A stretch of DNA of 31,056 nucleotides from CAZJHX01 sp964545715 (GTDB lineage Bacteria; Myxococcota_A; UBA9042; GCA-2863065). Below, piece after piece: positions 6,694 to 15,058 of the stretch. The stretch's first letter is position 1; the number at the start of each line of letters is the position of its first letter. The notes under the pieces are model-generated. The model did no database searches, had not been told where the DNA came from, and was given only the letters and a program-made list of their open reading frames with translations. The stretch lies in the NCBI GenBank assembly GCA_964545715.1, contig CAZJHX010000129.1:1-31056 (forward strand). Reading direction: 5' to 3'. The translations under genes were made by a program, and so were the position numbers.

Positions 6694-9594
6694 ATGAACA
6701 TGAAGACGGTCGATGGCGCGGCGGACGACGTCCGCGCGCTTCTCTTGGAATATCGCAACGAGATCAGCGCTGAGTGCTGGAACCGCGGCATCCATTTGTC
6801 GCGCGAGGCGACGTTCAACGCGGTCCCCGGCGCGGACACGGATGAGGTCCGTGTGCGCATCGTACGTCGACCAGTCGGCTCCTGGCTGGTGGTTCTGTAC
6901 CCCGAAGAGGTCGACGCATCCTGCTCCTGTGACTCGGTGGAAGACTTCTGCGAGCACGTCGCCGCGGCGCTCATCGCACTCAACACCGTGGCCGCCGACG
7001 GCGACGAGATGGCCGACGAGGTTGCCGGGCGCTTCGCCTATGAGCTGCAAGTGGACCGCGCGGAGCAGCTGACGCTGACCGCCGTGCTCGTGCAGGGCGA
7101 CCGCGAAGAGCCGGTGGAGGGGCGCCTGTCGGGCGCCGTTCGGACGATGCACGACGGTGAGATCGTGGTAACCACGGCGGATCGCACCCTGGCGCGGCTC
7201 TTTCAGTGGCCGAGCTCGGAGCCCATCCCGCACTGGCGAATGAGCGCGGTCCTGGCGGCGCTCGCGACGGCGCCGGACGTTCGGCTGAACGGCCGCGTTG
7301 TCTGCGTTGACGACGCGCCGCCGGCCGCTCGTGCGGTCGTCCTGGACGCCGATGACGGCTTCGCGGTCAGCTTTGAGCCGGTCGCGCTGGAGGACCGGCG
7401 CTTCAGCAACGGCGCGGCGATGTTTGAGGGGCGTGTGGCCCCGTGGGCGTATGTGCCGGCCACGCGCCGCTATCCGTGGGACCGGATCGAGGAGCTGATC
7501 AACAAGGCCCTGCCGGAGCTGAGAGAGCGCGGCGAGCTGGAGATCGGCGCGACGACGCTACCCATGGTGCTCCGAGAGGCGCCACATATCCAGATCGCAA
7601 CGACAGCCGAGGGACGCGAGCTGCATGTGCTGGCCACGATCGTGTACGGCACCCCGCCAGTCGCCCGCCTGGACGCCGGGCGCCTGACCCTATACGCACC
7701 GACGCGCGTGGTCCCGCTGCGCGATCTCGGCGCCGAGATCACGTTGAAGCGCACGCTCGACGGCCTGGCCTTGCCCGACGGCCGCGTCGCGGTGCACACC
7801 GGCGCCGAGGCGATCGCGCTGGCCAACGCGCTGCGCGGTCTGCCGTGCGACGTGCAGGGCGACGGCCTTGACGCATTCCAGTCATTCGGAGAGCTGACTC
7901 CGCACGTCCGCGCCTCAAAGGACGGTCTGAATGTCACGTTTGCCACGGCCGACGGGCGCGAGGTCTCGGCGGCTCTCGTGCTGGAGAGCTGGCGCGACCA
8001 GGCCGGACCTGTCCCGGTGTCCGGCGGGGGATGGGCGGAGCTGCCCCTGGATTGGCTGAGCCACCACGGCCAGTCGATCATCGACATCCTCGAGGCCAGC
8101 CACGAGAGAAAGATCCTGTCGGCGCTCGTACGCCTCGAGATCGTCGGACTTCTCAAGGCGCTGAACAGCGAGGTACCGCAGGATCTACGCGCGCTGGAGG
8201 CGCTGACGGAGACGGACGGGGAGCTGCCCGACGCCGTCCTGCCCGAGGATCTGACAGCCACGCTGCGCAGCTACCAGCGTATCGGCGTCAACTGGCTGTC
8301 GGCGATGCGAGCGGCGGGGCTCGGTGCGCTGCTCGGTGACGACATGGGCCTGGGCAAGACGCTTCAAGCCATGTGCGTGATCGACGGTAAGACCCTGGTG
8401 GTCGTACCGACCAGCGTGCTGGACAACTGGGCCTCGGAGCTGAAGCGCTTCCGCCCGTCCCTGCGAGTCAACCTGTACCACGGGCCGCGTCGCTCGATGG
8501 ACAGCGACGCGGACGTCACGCTGACGAGCTGGGCGTTGCTGCACCGAGACATAGAGGTGCTCGCCAAGGTCAAATGGGCGATGGTCGTACTGGATGAAGC
8601 TCAGGCGATGAAGAACCCGACCAGCCGCACGGCCCGCGCCGCCTGTCGTCTGGACGCGGAGTTCCGCGTCATGCTCACGGGCACGCCCATCGAGAACAAC
8701 CTGGACGAGATCTGGAGCCTCTTCCGCTTTCTCAACCCCGGCCTGCTGCGCGGCCGCAAGGAGTTCGATCTGTGTGTGGCGCGGCCCATCCGCCAGGGCA
8801 TCGGCAGCGCGGCTCGCGATCTTCGGGAGCGTCTCCGCCCGTTCATCCTGCGGCGGCTGAAGTCCGAGGTCGCCACCGAGCTGCCCGCGCGGACCGACGT
8901 GGTGCTGAAGTGTGAGCTGACGCTGCCGGAGCGGACGATCTATGACGCGACGTATCTGGCGGCCGAGAAAGAGATCGTGGACTGCCTGGACACCGACAAG
9001 GTGCCGCTGAAGGTGCTGGAGAAGCTCCTGCGAATGCGCCAGGCCGCGTGTCACCCCAACCTGGTGCCCGGTCACGCAGCGTCGACCTCTTCCAAGCTCG
9101 AGCTGCTGATCACCAAGCTCCACGCCCTGACCGGAGGAGGCCACAAGGCGCTGGTGTTCTCCCAGTGGACCGAGTTTTTGGACATCGTCCAGGACCGGCT
9201 GCGCCGGGAGTCCCTCGACTTCGTCCGCCTCGACGGCAAGACCAAGAAGCGCGGCGCGGTGGTGTCCTCCTTCCAAGACCCCGACGGCCCCCCGGTGATG
9301 TTGATCTCGCTGAAGGCCGGCGGTACCGGGCTCAACCTCACGGAGGCCGACCACGTCTTTCTGCTGGATCCCTGGTGGAACCCGGCGGTGGAGGATCAAG
9401 CTGCCGGCCGAATACACCGCATCGGCCAGGCCCGCCCGGTGGTGATTCACCGCCTTGTCGCGGCCGACACGTTCGACGAGAAGATCATCGACCTGCAGGA
9501 GCAAAAGCGAGCACTTGCTCAGGCACTGCTCAGCGGCACCGACCAGGCGACCGGCCCCACGATGAAGGACGTAAAAGACCTCTTCCGTAGCTGA
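6694..9594 (+). CDS. SWIM zinc-finger SNF2-family ATPase/helicase
   Basis: This is a 966-residue DNA translocase of the bacterial SNF2 type. Near the N-terminus C77, C79, C86 and H88 form a CxC...CxH SWIM zinc-binding motif, a common partner of SNF2 modules. The middle ~450 residues look like a family-specific accessory region. The ATPase core starts near residue 530: DDMGLGKT (Walker A, K555), LVVVPTSVLDNW, DEAQ (from D634), and LTGTPIENNLDEIWSLF. The second lobe has ALVFSQWTEFLD, SLKAGGTGLNL (about 872-882) and the GRIHRIGQ motif near residue 910. All motifs are intact, so it should hydrolyse ATP and track along double-stranded DNA. ATG 6694 is preceded by GGAGTAGGG. Such proteins occur in housekeeping settings and in anti-phage loci; position between two conflict-like units does not decide which. 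Confidence 0.95.
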   Translation: MNMKTVDGAADDVRALLLEYRNEISAECWNRGIHLSREATFNAVPGADTDEVRVRIVRRPVGSWLVVLYPEEVDASCSCDSVEDFCEHVAAALIALNTVAADGDEMADEVAGRFAYELQVDRAEQLTLTAVLVQGDREEPVEGRLSGAVRTMHDGEIVVTTADRTLARLFQWPSSEPIPHWRMSAVLAALATAPDVRLNGRVVCVDDAPPAARAVVLDADDGFAVSFEPVALEDRRFSNGAAMFEGRVAPWAYVPATRRYPWDRIEELINKALPELRERGELEIGATTLPMVLREAPHIQIATTAEGRELHVLATIVYGTPPVARLDAGRLTLYAPTRVVPLRDLGAEITLKRTLDGLALPDGRVAVHTGAEAIALANALRGLPCDVQGDGLDAFQSFGELTPHVRASKDGLNVTFATADGREVSAALVLESWRDQAGPVPVSGGGWAELPLDWLSHHGQSIIDILEASHERKILSALVRLEIVGLLKALNSEVPQDLRALEALTETDGELPDAVLPEDLTATLRSYQRIGVNWLSAMRAAGLGALLGDDMGLGKTLQAMCVIDGKTLVVVPTSVLDNWASELKRFRPSLRVNLYHGPRRSMDSDADVTLTSWALLHRDIEVLAKVKWAMVVLDEAQAMKNPTSRTARAACRLDAEFRVMLTGTPIENNLDEIWSLFRFLNPGLLRGRKEFDLCVARPIRQGIGSAARDLRERLRPFILRRLKSEVATELPARTDVVLKCELTLPERTIYDATYLAAEKEIVDCLDTDKVPLKVLEKLLRMRQAACHPNLVPGHAASTSSKLELLITKLHALTGGGHKALVFSQWTEFLDIVQDRLRRESLDFVRLDGKTKKRGAVVSSFQDPDGPPVMLISLKAGGTGLNLTEADHVFLLDPWWNPAVEDQAAGRIHRIGQARPVVIHRLVAADTFDEKIIDLQEQKRALAQALLSGTDQATGPTMKDVKDLFRS

Positions 9595-9677
9595 GCCGAC
9601 CAAAACGCAGCCGCCTTTGTGCGAGACTGACACGCACCAAAAAGCCGGGGACTCTCGGCGCCGATGGGAGGACCTGG

Positions 9678-10694
9678 ATGAATCGTACGGGGGAGGAGAT
9701 TCCGACCATCGCCGAGGTGCGACAGGCCTTGTTCCAACTTCGGCACCTCCTCGACGACAAGGCCAGCCACGCACTGGACCGGGTGCTGGCGACGCGACAC
9801 AGCCACGTCGAGCTCCAGGCTGCGCTCCGTTTCGAGCCCGCTCTGAAGCCGCTTCGAGAGGGCCGGGCAGGCCCCAACGTGCCTTCCTCGCTGGGTCCCC
9901 GTGCCGAAGAGGGCGCGGCGGCGCTGGAGAGATTCCGCCGGAGCCGAAGCCGAACGGCACTGGACTCGGCAGTGCAGGCCTTCGACGAGGTGTGCTCGGC
10001 TGAGGCATCCGGTGCCGTCCCGGCGGGTGATAGAGCGTGGGCGGCGGAGCAGGCCGATGAGGCCCACCGACTCCGGTACGGCCTGACACACGCCCTCATG
10101 GAGCTCGAGAAGGCCGTGCTCTCGGCTCGAAACGCCTCGAAATTGAGCAGACCCGGATCGTCGCGACGAGCCATTCGAATCAGCAACCTGGGAAATCGAC
10201 TCCTGGCCTTGTACACGCACACGGGTGACGAGGCCTACCTCGGCGAGGCCATGCGATCCTACGAGGAGGGCGCGGCCACCTTCGTCGATGACGATCCGGA
10301 TCGCGGGGGGCCCCTCACCGGGATAGGGATCGTCTACAAGTGCCGCGCGGAGCGTTACGGGAGCGCGGATGACGCCGCGGCGAGTGTGGCTGCCGCCGAA
10401 GCAGCCCTGGCGGCGTACCCCCCTCAGTCAGAGCAGCGACCGGCCTGCGCTCTCAACCTCGCAAGCAGCCTGCTGACCCTCTTCCAGCTTCGGAGCGAGG
10501 AGGCGGTGCTCCAGCGGCTGATCGCGGCCACGCATGACGCGCTGACCGTCCTCCCCAGGGGTGTCGATGCCCGAGAACAGCTCGGCGGGCCGGTGGCCTC
10601 CGCCATCGAGACGTGGGCGATGCGGATCGGCTCCGAGACTCATCGGACCATGGCCCGAGAGATCCGGGACCTCCTGGCCGACGGAGGCGCGTAG
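9678..10694 (+). CDS. TPR-repeat protein, partner of the TIR-like gene
   Basis: ATG 9678 sits downstream of GGGAGGACC (9666-9674), a good ribosome binding site. The 338-residue product has an N-terminal helical part of ~160 residues and then degenerate tetratricopeptide-like repeats from about residue 167 to 300. The first is ISNLGNRLLALYTHTGDEAY followed by LGEAMRSYEEGA, the next runs through KCRAERYGSADDAAASV, and the third is LNLASSLLTLFQLRSEEAVL. This wording (SNLGN...TGD..L.EA...Y) is typical of long TPR arrays in actinobacterial and myxobacterial proteins often joined to CHAT or other effector domains. Here the repeats stand without an effector, and the next gene, five bases downstream, supplies a possible one. 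A scaffold or sensor role is inference. Confidence 0.8.
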   Translation: MNRTGEEIPTIAEVRQALFQLRHLLDDKASHALDRVLATRHSHVELQAALRFEPALKPLREGRAGPNVPSSLGPRAEEGAAALERFRRSRSRTALDSAVQAFDEVCSAEASGAVPAGDRAWAAEQADEAHRLRYGLTHALMELEKAVLSARNASKLSRPGSSRRAIRISNLGNRLLALYTHTGDEAYLGEAMRSYEEGAATFVDDDPDRGGPLTGIGIVYKCRAERYGSADDAAASVAAAEAALAAYPPQSEQRPACALNLASSLLTLFQLRSEEAVLQRLIAATHDALTVLPRGVDAREQLGGPVASAIETWAMRIGSETHRTMAREIRDLLADGGA

Positions 10695-10699
10695 CAGCC

Positions 10700-12280
10700 A
10701 TGCTGATCAGCTCTGACCTGGAGTTCTTGCGCGCAGCAGCGACCCGGCTGCATGGCTATGAGGTCTACCTGAAGTTCGACCAATACCTCGTGGCGCTTCA
10801 ACGAAACATCCACCGGCTGGAAGCCCTCGGCGCCGCCGGCGGTACCGTCGACACGGATGAGAGCGCCGACACCCGGCTGCTCTTCGATCTCGAGGCCCTG
10901 AGTCTCGACAAGATCGTGGGGGTGCTGGGTCTGTACTTCTACATTCTGTCCGGACACAAGTACTCGAACTACTCCCTCATGAATCGGAGTGACGTCCGTC
11001 GCGTTCTCTACCTGCGGGGGTTTGACTACGAAGGCGCGGTCCACTCCACCGACGCACCCGTTGGCGCAACAATCGGCACCATGGACTCGCAGATCTTCTG
11101 GCACCGCTTGACCGGGCTCTTCGGCGGGAACGTCGATGTCTACAAGGTGCTGGCGCCCCGTGACCTGAACTGGCGGGTCTCTATTCTGGAGCCGCACTAC
11201 CACGGTGAGCTCGATAAGGTCCGAAGTGCTGCCGCGCGTTCGATCTATCTCAATGCCAATAGCTGGAAAAACGACCTCGCGAGACTGACCCGCAAGTTCG
11301 ACCATTTCGTACTTCACATCTCGTCCATTACTGCGGGGGTCCTGTGGGAGGCCAGGCTGCTGCGCGAGGAGGGCCGAGCGCCCCACGTGACCGTCGTAAT
11401 CGACCAGCAGTCCGTGGACAACAGGCAGAACACGCCGAGACTCCAGGCCTCTATATCCGATGACCCCAGCGCGTTCGACGCCTGGGGCGCGGGACAGGGC
11501 GGTGCCTCGAGTGTGGACCAAAAGGCTCAGATTGCCGCCCTCGGCGAGAGCTTCACCACGTTGGCTCCCGAGGAGCTCTTCGCACACCCCGAGGAGGCGT
11601 TGCGTCGCGTCCTCGACTCCGTCGCGCCGGCGCAGGGACCCGAGAGGACGCGCCCCATCGATCTGTATTTTCATCCGGCTCTGGACTTCGCCGGCCTGGA
11701 GCAGCTCGCCGGGCTCGACGCGAAGCTGAAGTCGTCCATCGCCAACCGAATACAGAGCGGCCGCCTATCCAGCCTGCCGCGCTTCTTGATCCAGCTTCAA
11801 GCTCGAGTCGCTACGACCGTCATGCTCGGCGAACACGACGAGACGGGGTGCACGCTCGCCGCCTACGCTGCCCTCACACACGAGCTCGACGATTGGGCAG
11901 GACGGGAACCAGAGCTCCGAGCTCAGCTGACGCAAGGACAGTTGGCAGCGCTTCGCAAGCGTCTTCAGACCCACCGCAACATGGCGGAGTACTACGCCCA
12001 CACCCTGCTGGCCGACGGCCGCAGTCACGAGTTCGGAGACTACCGCGCGCTGAGCCACAAGCGCTTCTCCGAGATCTTCCAGCCCACCGCAGCTGCTGTT
12101 CGCGGCTTCATCGCGCAGGCCGCAGCGGCGCGCACCGGGCAAGCCGCTCGCGGGGGGCCCACGCTCTTCGGGGGGTTGAACATCGAGCCGAAGCCCCCCG
12201 GCGATCCCGCGTCCGACCGGGCCGACGCCATGACTGAGCTGCTGCGCCGGTTCGTGTCGGCCCCGAGCGAGCGCGACTAG
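10700..12280 (+). CDS. Protein with TIR-like Rossmannoid domain, possible effector
   Basis: I chose ATG 10700, five bases after the previous stop with GGAGG at 10683-10687; an upstream in-frame ATG at 10613 lies inside the preceding gene and is less likely. The product is 526 residues. Residues ~100-235 look like a flavodoxin/TIR-type fold. There is a strand RVLYLRGFDYEG, a strand SIYLNANSWKNDL, then FDHFVLHISSITAGVLWEARLL, where W216-E217 falls where TIR domains place their conserved W..E region after the SxxxxxS loop, and a last strand HVTVVID. TIR domains of this type often cleave NAD or make nucleotide signals. The match is by pattern only, and catalysis is unproven. The C-terminal ~280 residues are helical and unfamiliar. 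The TPR gene upstream suggests a two-gene sensor/effector unit. A bidirectional terminator follows. Confidence 0.8.
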   Translation: MLISSDLEFLRAAATRLHGYEVYLKFDQYLVALQRNIHRLEALGAAGGTVDTDESADTRLLFDLEALSLDKIVGVLGLYFYILSGHKYSNYSLMNRSDVRRVLYLRGFDYEGAVHSTDAPVGATIGTMDSQIFWHRLTGLFGGNVDVYKVLAPRDLNWRVSILEPHYHGELDKVRSAAARSIYLNANSWKNDLARLTRKFDHFVLHISSITAGVLWEARLLREEGRAPHVTVVIDQQSVDNRQNTPRLQASISDDPSAFDAWGAGQGGASSVDQKAQIAALGESFTTLAPEELFAHPEEALRRVLDSVAPAQGPERTRPIDLYFHPALDFAGLEQLAGLDAKLKSSIANRIQSGRLSSLPRFLIQLQARVATTVMLGEHDETGCTLAAYAALTHELDDWAGREPELRAQLTQGQLAALRKRLQTHRNMAEYYAHTLLADGRSHEFGDYRALSHKRFSEIFQPTAAAVRGFIAQAAAARTGQAARGGPTLFGGLNIEPKPPGDPASDRADAMTELLRRFVSAPSERD

Positions 12281-12304
12281 CTGCGAGCTGGTTCACCAAA
12301 AGCA

Positions 12305-12329
12305 AAAGCCCCGGAAGAACCGAGGCTTT
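12305..12329. terminator. Hairpin between the TIR-like gene and tRNA-Gly, likely bidirectional
   Basis: AAAGCC, one mismatch, CGG (12305-12314), a five-base loop AAGAA, then CCG, mismatch, GGCTTT (12320-12329). Read on the minus strand it is followed by TTTTGCTTTT, a good T tract for ending the tRNA-Gly transcript. Read on the plus strand it is followed by CTT only, so it is a weaker stop for the upstream genes. Confidence 0.7.
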
Positions 12330-12330
12330 C

Positions 12331-12406
<76 letters not shown>

Positions 12407-12449
12407 AAAAGAGCCTCCTCGGGGCGCTTTGCCCGTTGGAGAGTCGCGG

Positions 12450-12478
12450 ATGTTAGGGGTGGCCGATGGGGTTGTCAA
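12450..12478 (-). promoter_or_regulatory. Promoter of tRNA-Gly
   Basis: On the minus strand: a perfect -35 TTGACA (12478-12473), a 17-base spacer, and -10 TAACAT (12455-12450). Transcription should begin near 12443, about 37 bases before the mature tRNA. The GC-rich stretch after the -10 (CCGCGAC) is typical of stringently controlled stable-RNA promoters. Confidence 0.8.
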
Positions 12479-12498
12479 GTCTCCATTGAGTCGACAAA

Positions 12499-13644
12499 TC
12501 AGCCTGCTTTTTCCAGGGCCTGTGCGAGGTCGGCGATGATGTCGGTCGGGTCTTCGATGCCTACGCTGAGGCGGACTACCGAGTCGGTCAGGCCGCGGGC
12601 TCTTCGCTCGTCCGCGGGGACGTCGGCGTGGGTCATGGTGGCCGGGTGCGTGATCATCGTCTCCACCGCGCCCAGGGACTCTGCCAGGGCGCAGAGGCGG
12701 ACCGAGTTCATCAGAGTGCGGCCGGCTTCCAGGCCTCCGGTCAGTTCGAAGGTGATCATGCCGCTGTAGGCGCTCATCTGGGCCTTGGCGACCTCGTGGC
12801 CCGGGTGGCTCGGCAGGCCCGGGTACGACACGCGCGCGACTTTGGCGTGGTCCTCCAGGTACTGGGCGATCTTGAGGGCGTTGGAGCTGTGTCGCTCCAT
12901 CCTCAGGTGCAGCGTCTTGAGGCCGGTCAGCGTCAGCCAGCTGTCGAACGGGGATGGGACCGCGCCGACGGCCTTTTGCTGGTAGCGCATCTGGGCGTGG
13001 AAGTCGTCGTCGTTGGTCAGCACCGCGCCGCCGATGATCTGGTTGTGGCCGCTCAGGTACTTCGTGGTGCTGTGCATCACGATGTCGGCGCCCCATTCGG
13101 CCGGGCGGAGCAAGGCCGGGGTCGCGAACGTCGAGTCGACGCCCAGCGGGATGTTGTGGGCGTGGGCGATGTCGGCCAGCGCGCGGACGTCGGAGACCTT
13201 CAGCAGCGGGTTGGTCGGCGTCTCGATCCACACCATCTTGGTGTTGGGGCGGATGGCCTCGGCGACCAGCTTCGGATCACTGGAGTCCACGTACGTAAAC
13301 GTCATGCCAAAGCGGGCCAGGATCGTGTTGAAGAGGCGGCTGACCCCGCCGTAGACGTCATCGCTGGAGACGATATGGTCGCCAGAGTTGAACGTGCGCA
13401 GAATCGCGTCGACGGCGCTCAGGCCGGATGCGAAGCACGCGCAATGTTTGGTGCCTTCTACCGCGGCCAGGGCGTCTTCCACCGTCTTTCGCGTCGGGTT
13501 GCTGGCCCGAGTGTAGTCGTAGCCCTTGTCACGGCCGACCTCTTCCAGCACGTAGGTAGCGCTCTGGTAGATGGGCGGGACGATAGCTCCGGTGGTCGGG
13601 TCCGGGGTAACCCCTGCGCGTACGCACTTCGTGTCGAATTGCAC
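12499..13644 (-). CDS. Cys/Met-metabolism PLP enzyme (cystathionine gamma-synthase/lyase family)
   Basis: The 381-residue protein is a full-length fold-type I PLP enzyme of the trans-sulfuration family. Visible are YDYTRASNPTR (residues 43-52, substrate and phosphate contacts from the neighbouring subunit), ASGLSAVDAIL (72-82), ETPTNPLLKV (141-150), the PLP-ring aspartate D170 in GVDSTFATP, and the Schiff-base lysine K195 in HSTTKYLSGHNQIIGG. It makes or cleaves cystathionine, or uses another activated homoserine; sequence alone does not tell synthase, gamma-lyase and related lyases apart. The start is GTG 13644 with AAGGAGGAT eight bases upstream; that binding site lies inside a perfect inverted repeat (13650-13674). 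It is divergent from the nuoB-like gene with a 64-base gap. Confidence 0.93.
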   Translation of the reverse strand: MQFDTKCVRAGVTPDPTTGAIVPPIYQSATYVLEEVGRDKGYDYTRASNPTRKTVEDALAAVEGTKHCACFASGLSAVDAILRTFNSGDHIVSSDDVYGGVSRLFNTILARFGMTFTYVDSSDPKLVAEAIRPNTKMVWIETPTNPLLKVSDVRALADIAHAHNIPLGVDSTFATPALLRPAEWGADIVMHSTTKYLSGHNQIIGGAVLTNDDDFHAQMRYQQKAVGAVPSPFDSWLTLTGLKTLHLRMERHSSNALKIAQYLEDHAKVARVSYPGLPSHPGHEVAKAQMSAYSGMITFELTGGLEAGRTLMNSVRLCALAESLGAVETMITHPATMTHADVPADERRARGLTDSVVRLSVGIEDPTDIIADLAQALEKAG

Positions 13645-13649
13645 TTCCG

Positions 13650-13674
13650 TATCCTCCTTGCGGCGCGGAGGATA
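13650..13674. promoter_or_regulatory. Perfect inverted repeat between the PLP enzyme and nuoB-like genes
   Basis: TATCCTCC (13650-13657) and GGAGGATA (13667-13674) are exact reverse complements separated by nine bases. On the minus strand the arm nearest the GTG start carries the AAGGAGGAT ribosome binding site, so the mRNA could hide it in a hairpin. Alternatively a dimeric repressor could bind here and control both divergent genes. Confidence 0.5.
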
Positions 13675-13708
13675 TTGCGGTTATGGTTCCGGGCGCAAGG
13701 AGGAGATT

Positions 13709-14230
13709 TTGGGCTTTCTTCAACGTCGGCTTTCTCGAAATCCTGATCTTCCGGAAGACCTGCAGGGCAGCGTCTTTACGTCGAAGCTCGGGGAGGCCGT
13801 TAAGTGGGCTCAGAAGTACTCGCTGTTTCAGTACCCGTTTGTGACGGCGTGCTGCGGCATGGAGTTCTTCTCGGTCGCCGCCGGACACCACGACATCGCG
13901 CGCTTCGGCGCCGAGGTGCCGCGGTTTTCGCCTCGCCAGGCCGACCTGATGTGGGTGGTTGGCACCATCACGCAGAAGCAGGCGCCGATTCTGGTCAAAG
14001 TGTACGAGCAGATGGCGGACCCCAAGTGGGTCATCGCGTTCGGCGTATGCGCTTCGACCGGCGGGTTCTATGACAACTACGCGACGGTGCCCGGCATCGA
14101 CCGGCTGATCCCCGTGGACATCTACATCCCGGGGTGCCCGCCACGCCCCGAGCAGATCATGGACGGGCTGATGCGACTGCAGGAGAAGATCCAGCGCGAG
14201 CCGTGCAAGGCGCTGGGCACCACCTCATGA
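13709..14230 (+). CDS. nuoB: Orphan NuoB-like 4Fe-4S protein (complex I subunit B family)
   Basis: The protein belongs to the NADH:quinone oxidoreductase 20-kDa (NuoB/PSST) family. C48-C49 in TACCGMEFF, C114 in FGVCASTGG and C143 in IPGCPPRPE have the spacing of the four N2-cluster ligands of Escherichia coli NuoB (65 and 29 residues apart). PRFSPRQADLMWVVGTIT is also characteristic. I place the start at TTG 13709, five bases after AAGGAGG (13697-13703), giving 173 residues, a normal length. An upstream ATG would run back into the divergent gene. In respiratory operons nuoB is flanked by nuoA and nuoC; neither is present here. Instead it overlaps a BMC-domain gene by four bases. It may be a relocated complex I subunit or part of another Fe-S redox unit; the symbol names the family only. 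Confidence 0.93.
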   Translation: MGFLQRRLSRNPDLPEDLQGSVFTSKLGEAVKWAQKYSLFQYPFVTACCGMEFFSVAAGHHDIARFGAEVPRFSPRQADLMWVVGTITQKQAPILVKVYEQMADPKWVIAFGVCASTGGFYDNYATVPGIDRLIPVDIYIPGCPPRPEQIMDGLMRLQEKIQREPCKALGTTS

Positions 14231-14862
14231 TCGACCTTCGGACCATGATCCACATCGATCGCCTGCAGCCCAATACGGCCGCGATGATCGGAACCGGATC
14301 CCGCGGATTCATGCCGCTCGAGGACCAGGCGTGCCTGATTATCGAGGTGTCGCCTGGCATGTCGATCAACATCGTGACCGACATCATCCTCAAGCAGACG
14401 GACGTGGTCCCCGGCGCCCAGATCGTCGAGCGTGCCTACGGCAGCCTGGAGGTCCACTCCATGGACCAGGGCATGGTGCGCGCCGCCGCCGACGCCGCCC
14501 TCGAGTACTACGGAATTACCGTGGACGACCGGCTCAAGCCGCGCATCGTCAGCGAGCAAATCATCACCGGCATCGAGAATCACCAGGCCGTGATCATCAC
14601 TCGCAACCGCTACGGCGACATGATCACCAAGAATGAGACGCTCTACGTCTTGGAGTGCCACCCCGCCGGCTACGCGGCCTTTGCCTGCAACGAGGCCGAG
14701 AAGGCCGCCAGCGTGAAGATCACGGACTTGCGCTTCTTCGGCGCTTTCGGCCGGCTGCAGCTCAGCGGCGAGGAAGAAGAGATCAACCAGGCGAGCAACG
14801 CAATCCAGGCAGCACTGGGCGCGGTCTCCGGCCGGGAAAACGTCCCAAAACCACGGCGCTAA
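14227..14862 (+). CDS. Tandem BMC-domain protein (microcompartment shell-like)
   Basis: The ATG at 14227 overlaps the nuoB stop (ATGA), giving 211 residues; an upstream in-frame ATG at 14134 lies inside nuoB. Two copies of a bacterial microcompartment-like fold are visible. The first, residues ~34-97, has ACLIIEVSPGMSINIVTDII, KQTDV, VERAYGSLEVHS and a helix VRAAADAALEYYG. The second, ~138-201, has LYVLECHPAGYAAFACNEAE, KAASVKI, FGAFGRLQLSG and a helix INQASNAIQAALGAV. The order strand, helix with AxxAxK, strand, Gly-rich hairpin and helix is that of BMC domains, and two in tandem match BMC-T trimer-forming shell proteins. The linker between the copies is longer than usual. No other shell or encapsulated-enzyme gene lies in the window. 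Confidence is moderate on the fold, low on actual shell formation. Confidence 0.78.
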   Translation: MIDLRTMIHIDRLQPNTAAMIGTGSRGFMPLEDQACLIIEVSPGMSINIVTDIILKQTDVVPGAQIVERAYGSLEVHSMDQGMVRAAADAALEYYGITVDDRLKPRIVSEQIITGIENHQAVIITRNRYGDMITKNETLYVLECHPAGYAAFACNEAEKAASVKITDLRFFGAFGRLQLSGEEEEINQASNAIQAALGAVSGRENVPKPRR

Positions 14863-14895
14863 ACAGGGTATAGCGCCCCATGCGCCGCCTTAGCG

Positions 14896-14924
14896 TTGAC
14901 ATCCAAATTACAATCCCCTAAAAA
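14896..14924 (+). promoter_or_regulatory. Promoter of tRNA-Cys
   Basis: A perfect -35 TTGACA (14896-14901), a 17-base spacer, and -10 TAAAAA (14919-14924). Transcription should start around 14931, only about seven bases before the mature tRNA 5' end at 14938. Confidence 0.8.
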
Positions 14925-14937
14925 GCTCTTCGGACAC

Positions 14938-15011
<74 letters not shown>

Positions 15012-15058
15012 AAAAGGGAAGAAAGAAGGGCAGGTGGTGCCCGAGGAAGAGAGAGGGG

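Noticed and set aside
8185..10089. 634-codon minus-strand open frame across the SNF2 C-terminus and the TPR gene start
   Set aside because: It overlaps conserved helicase motifs on the other strand and spans two genes. Composition is low-complexity Arg/Pro/Gly; no domain.
12628..13746. 372-codon plus-strand frame opposite the PLP enzyme
   Set aside because: The PLP-binding motifs are on the minus strand, so this is a shadow.
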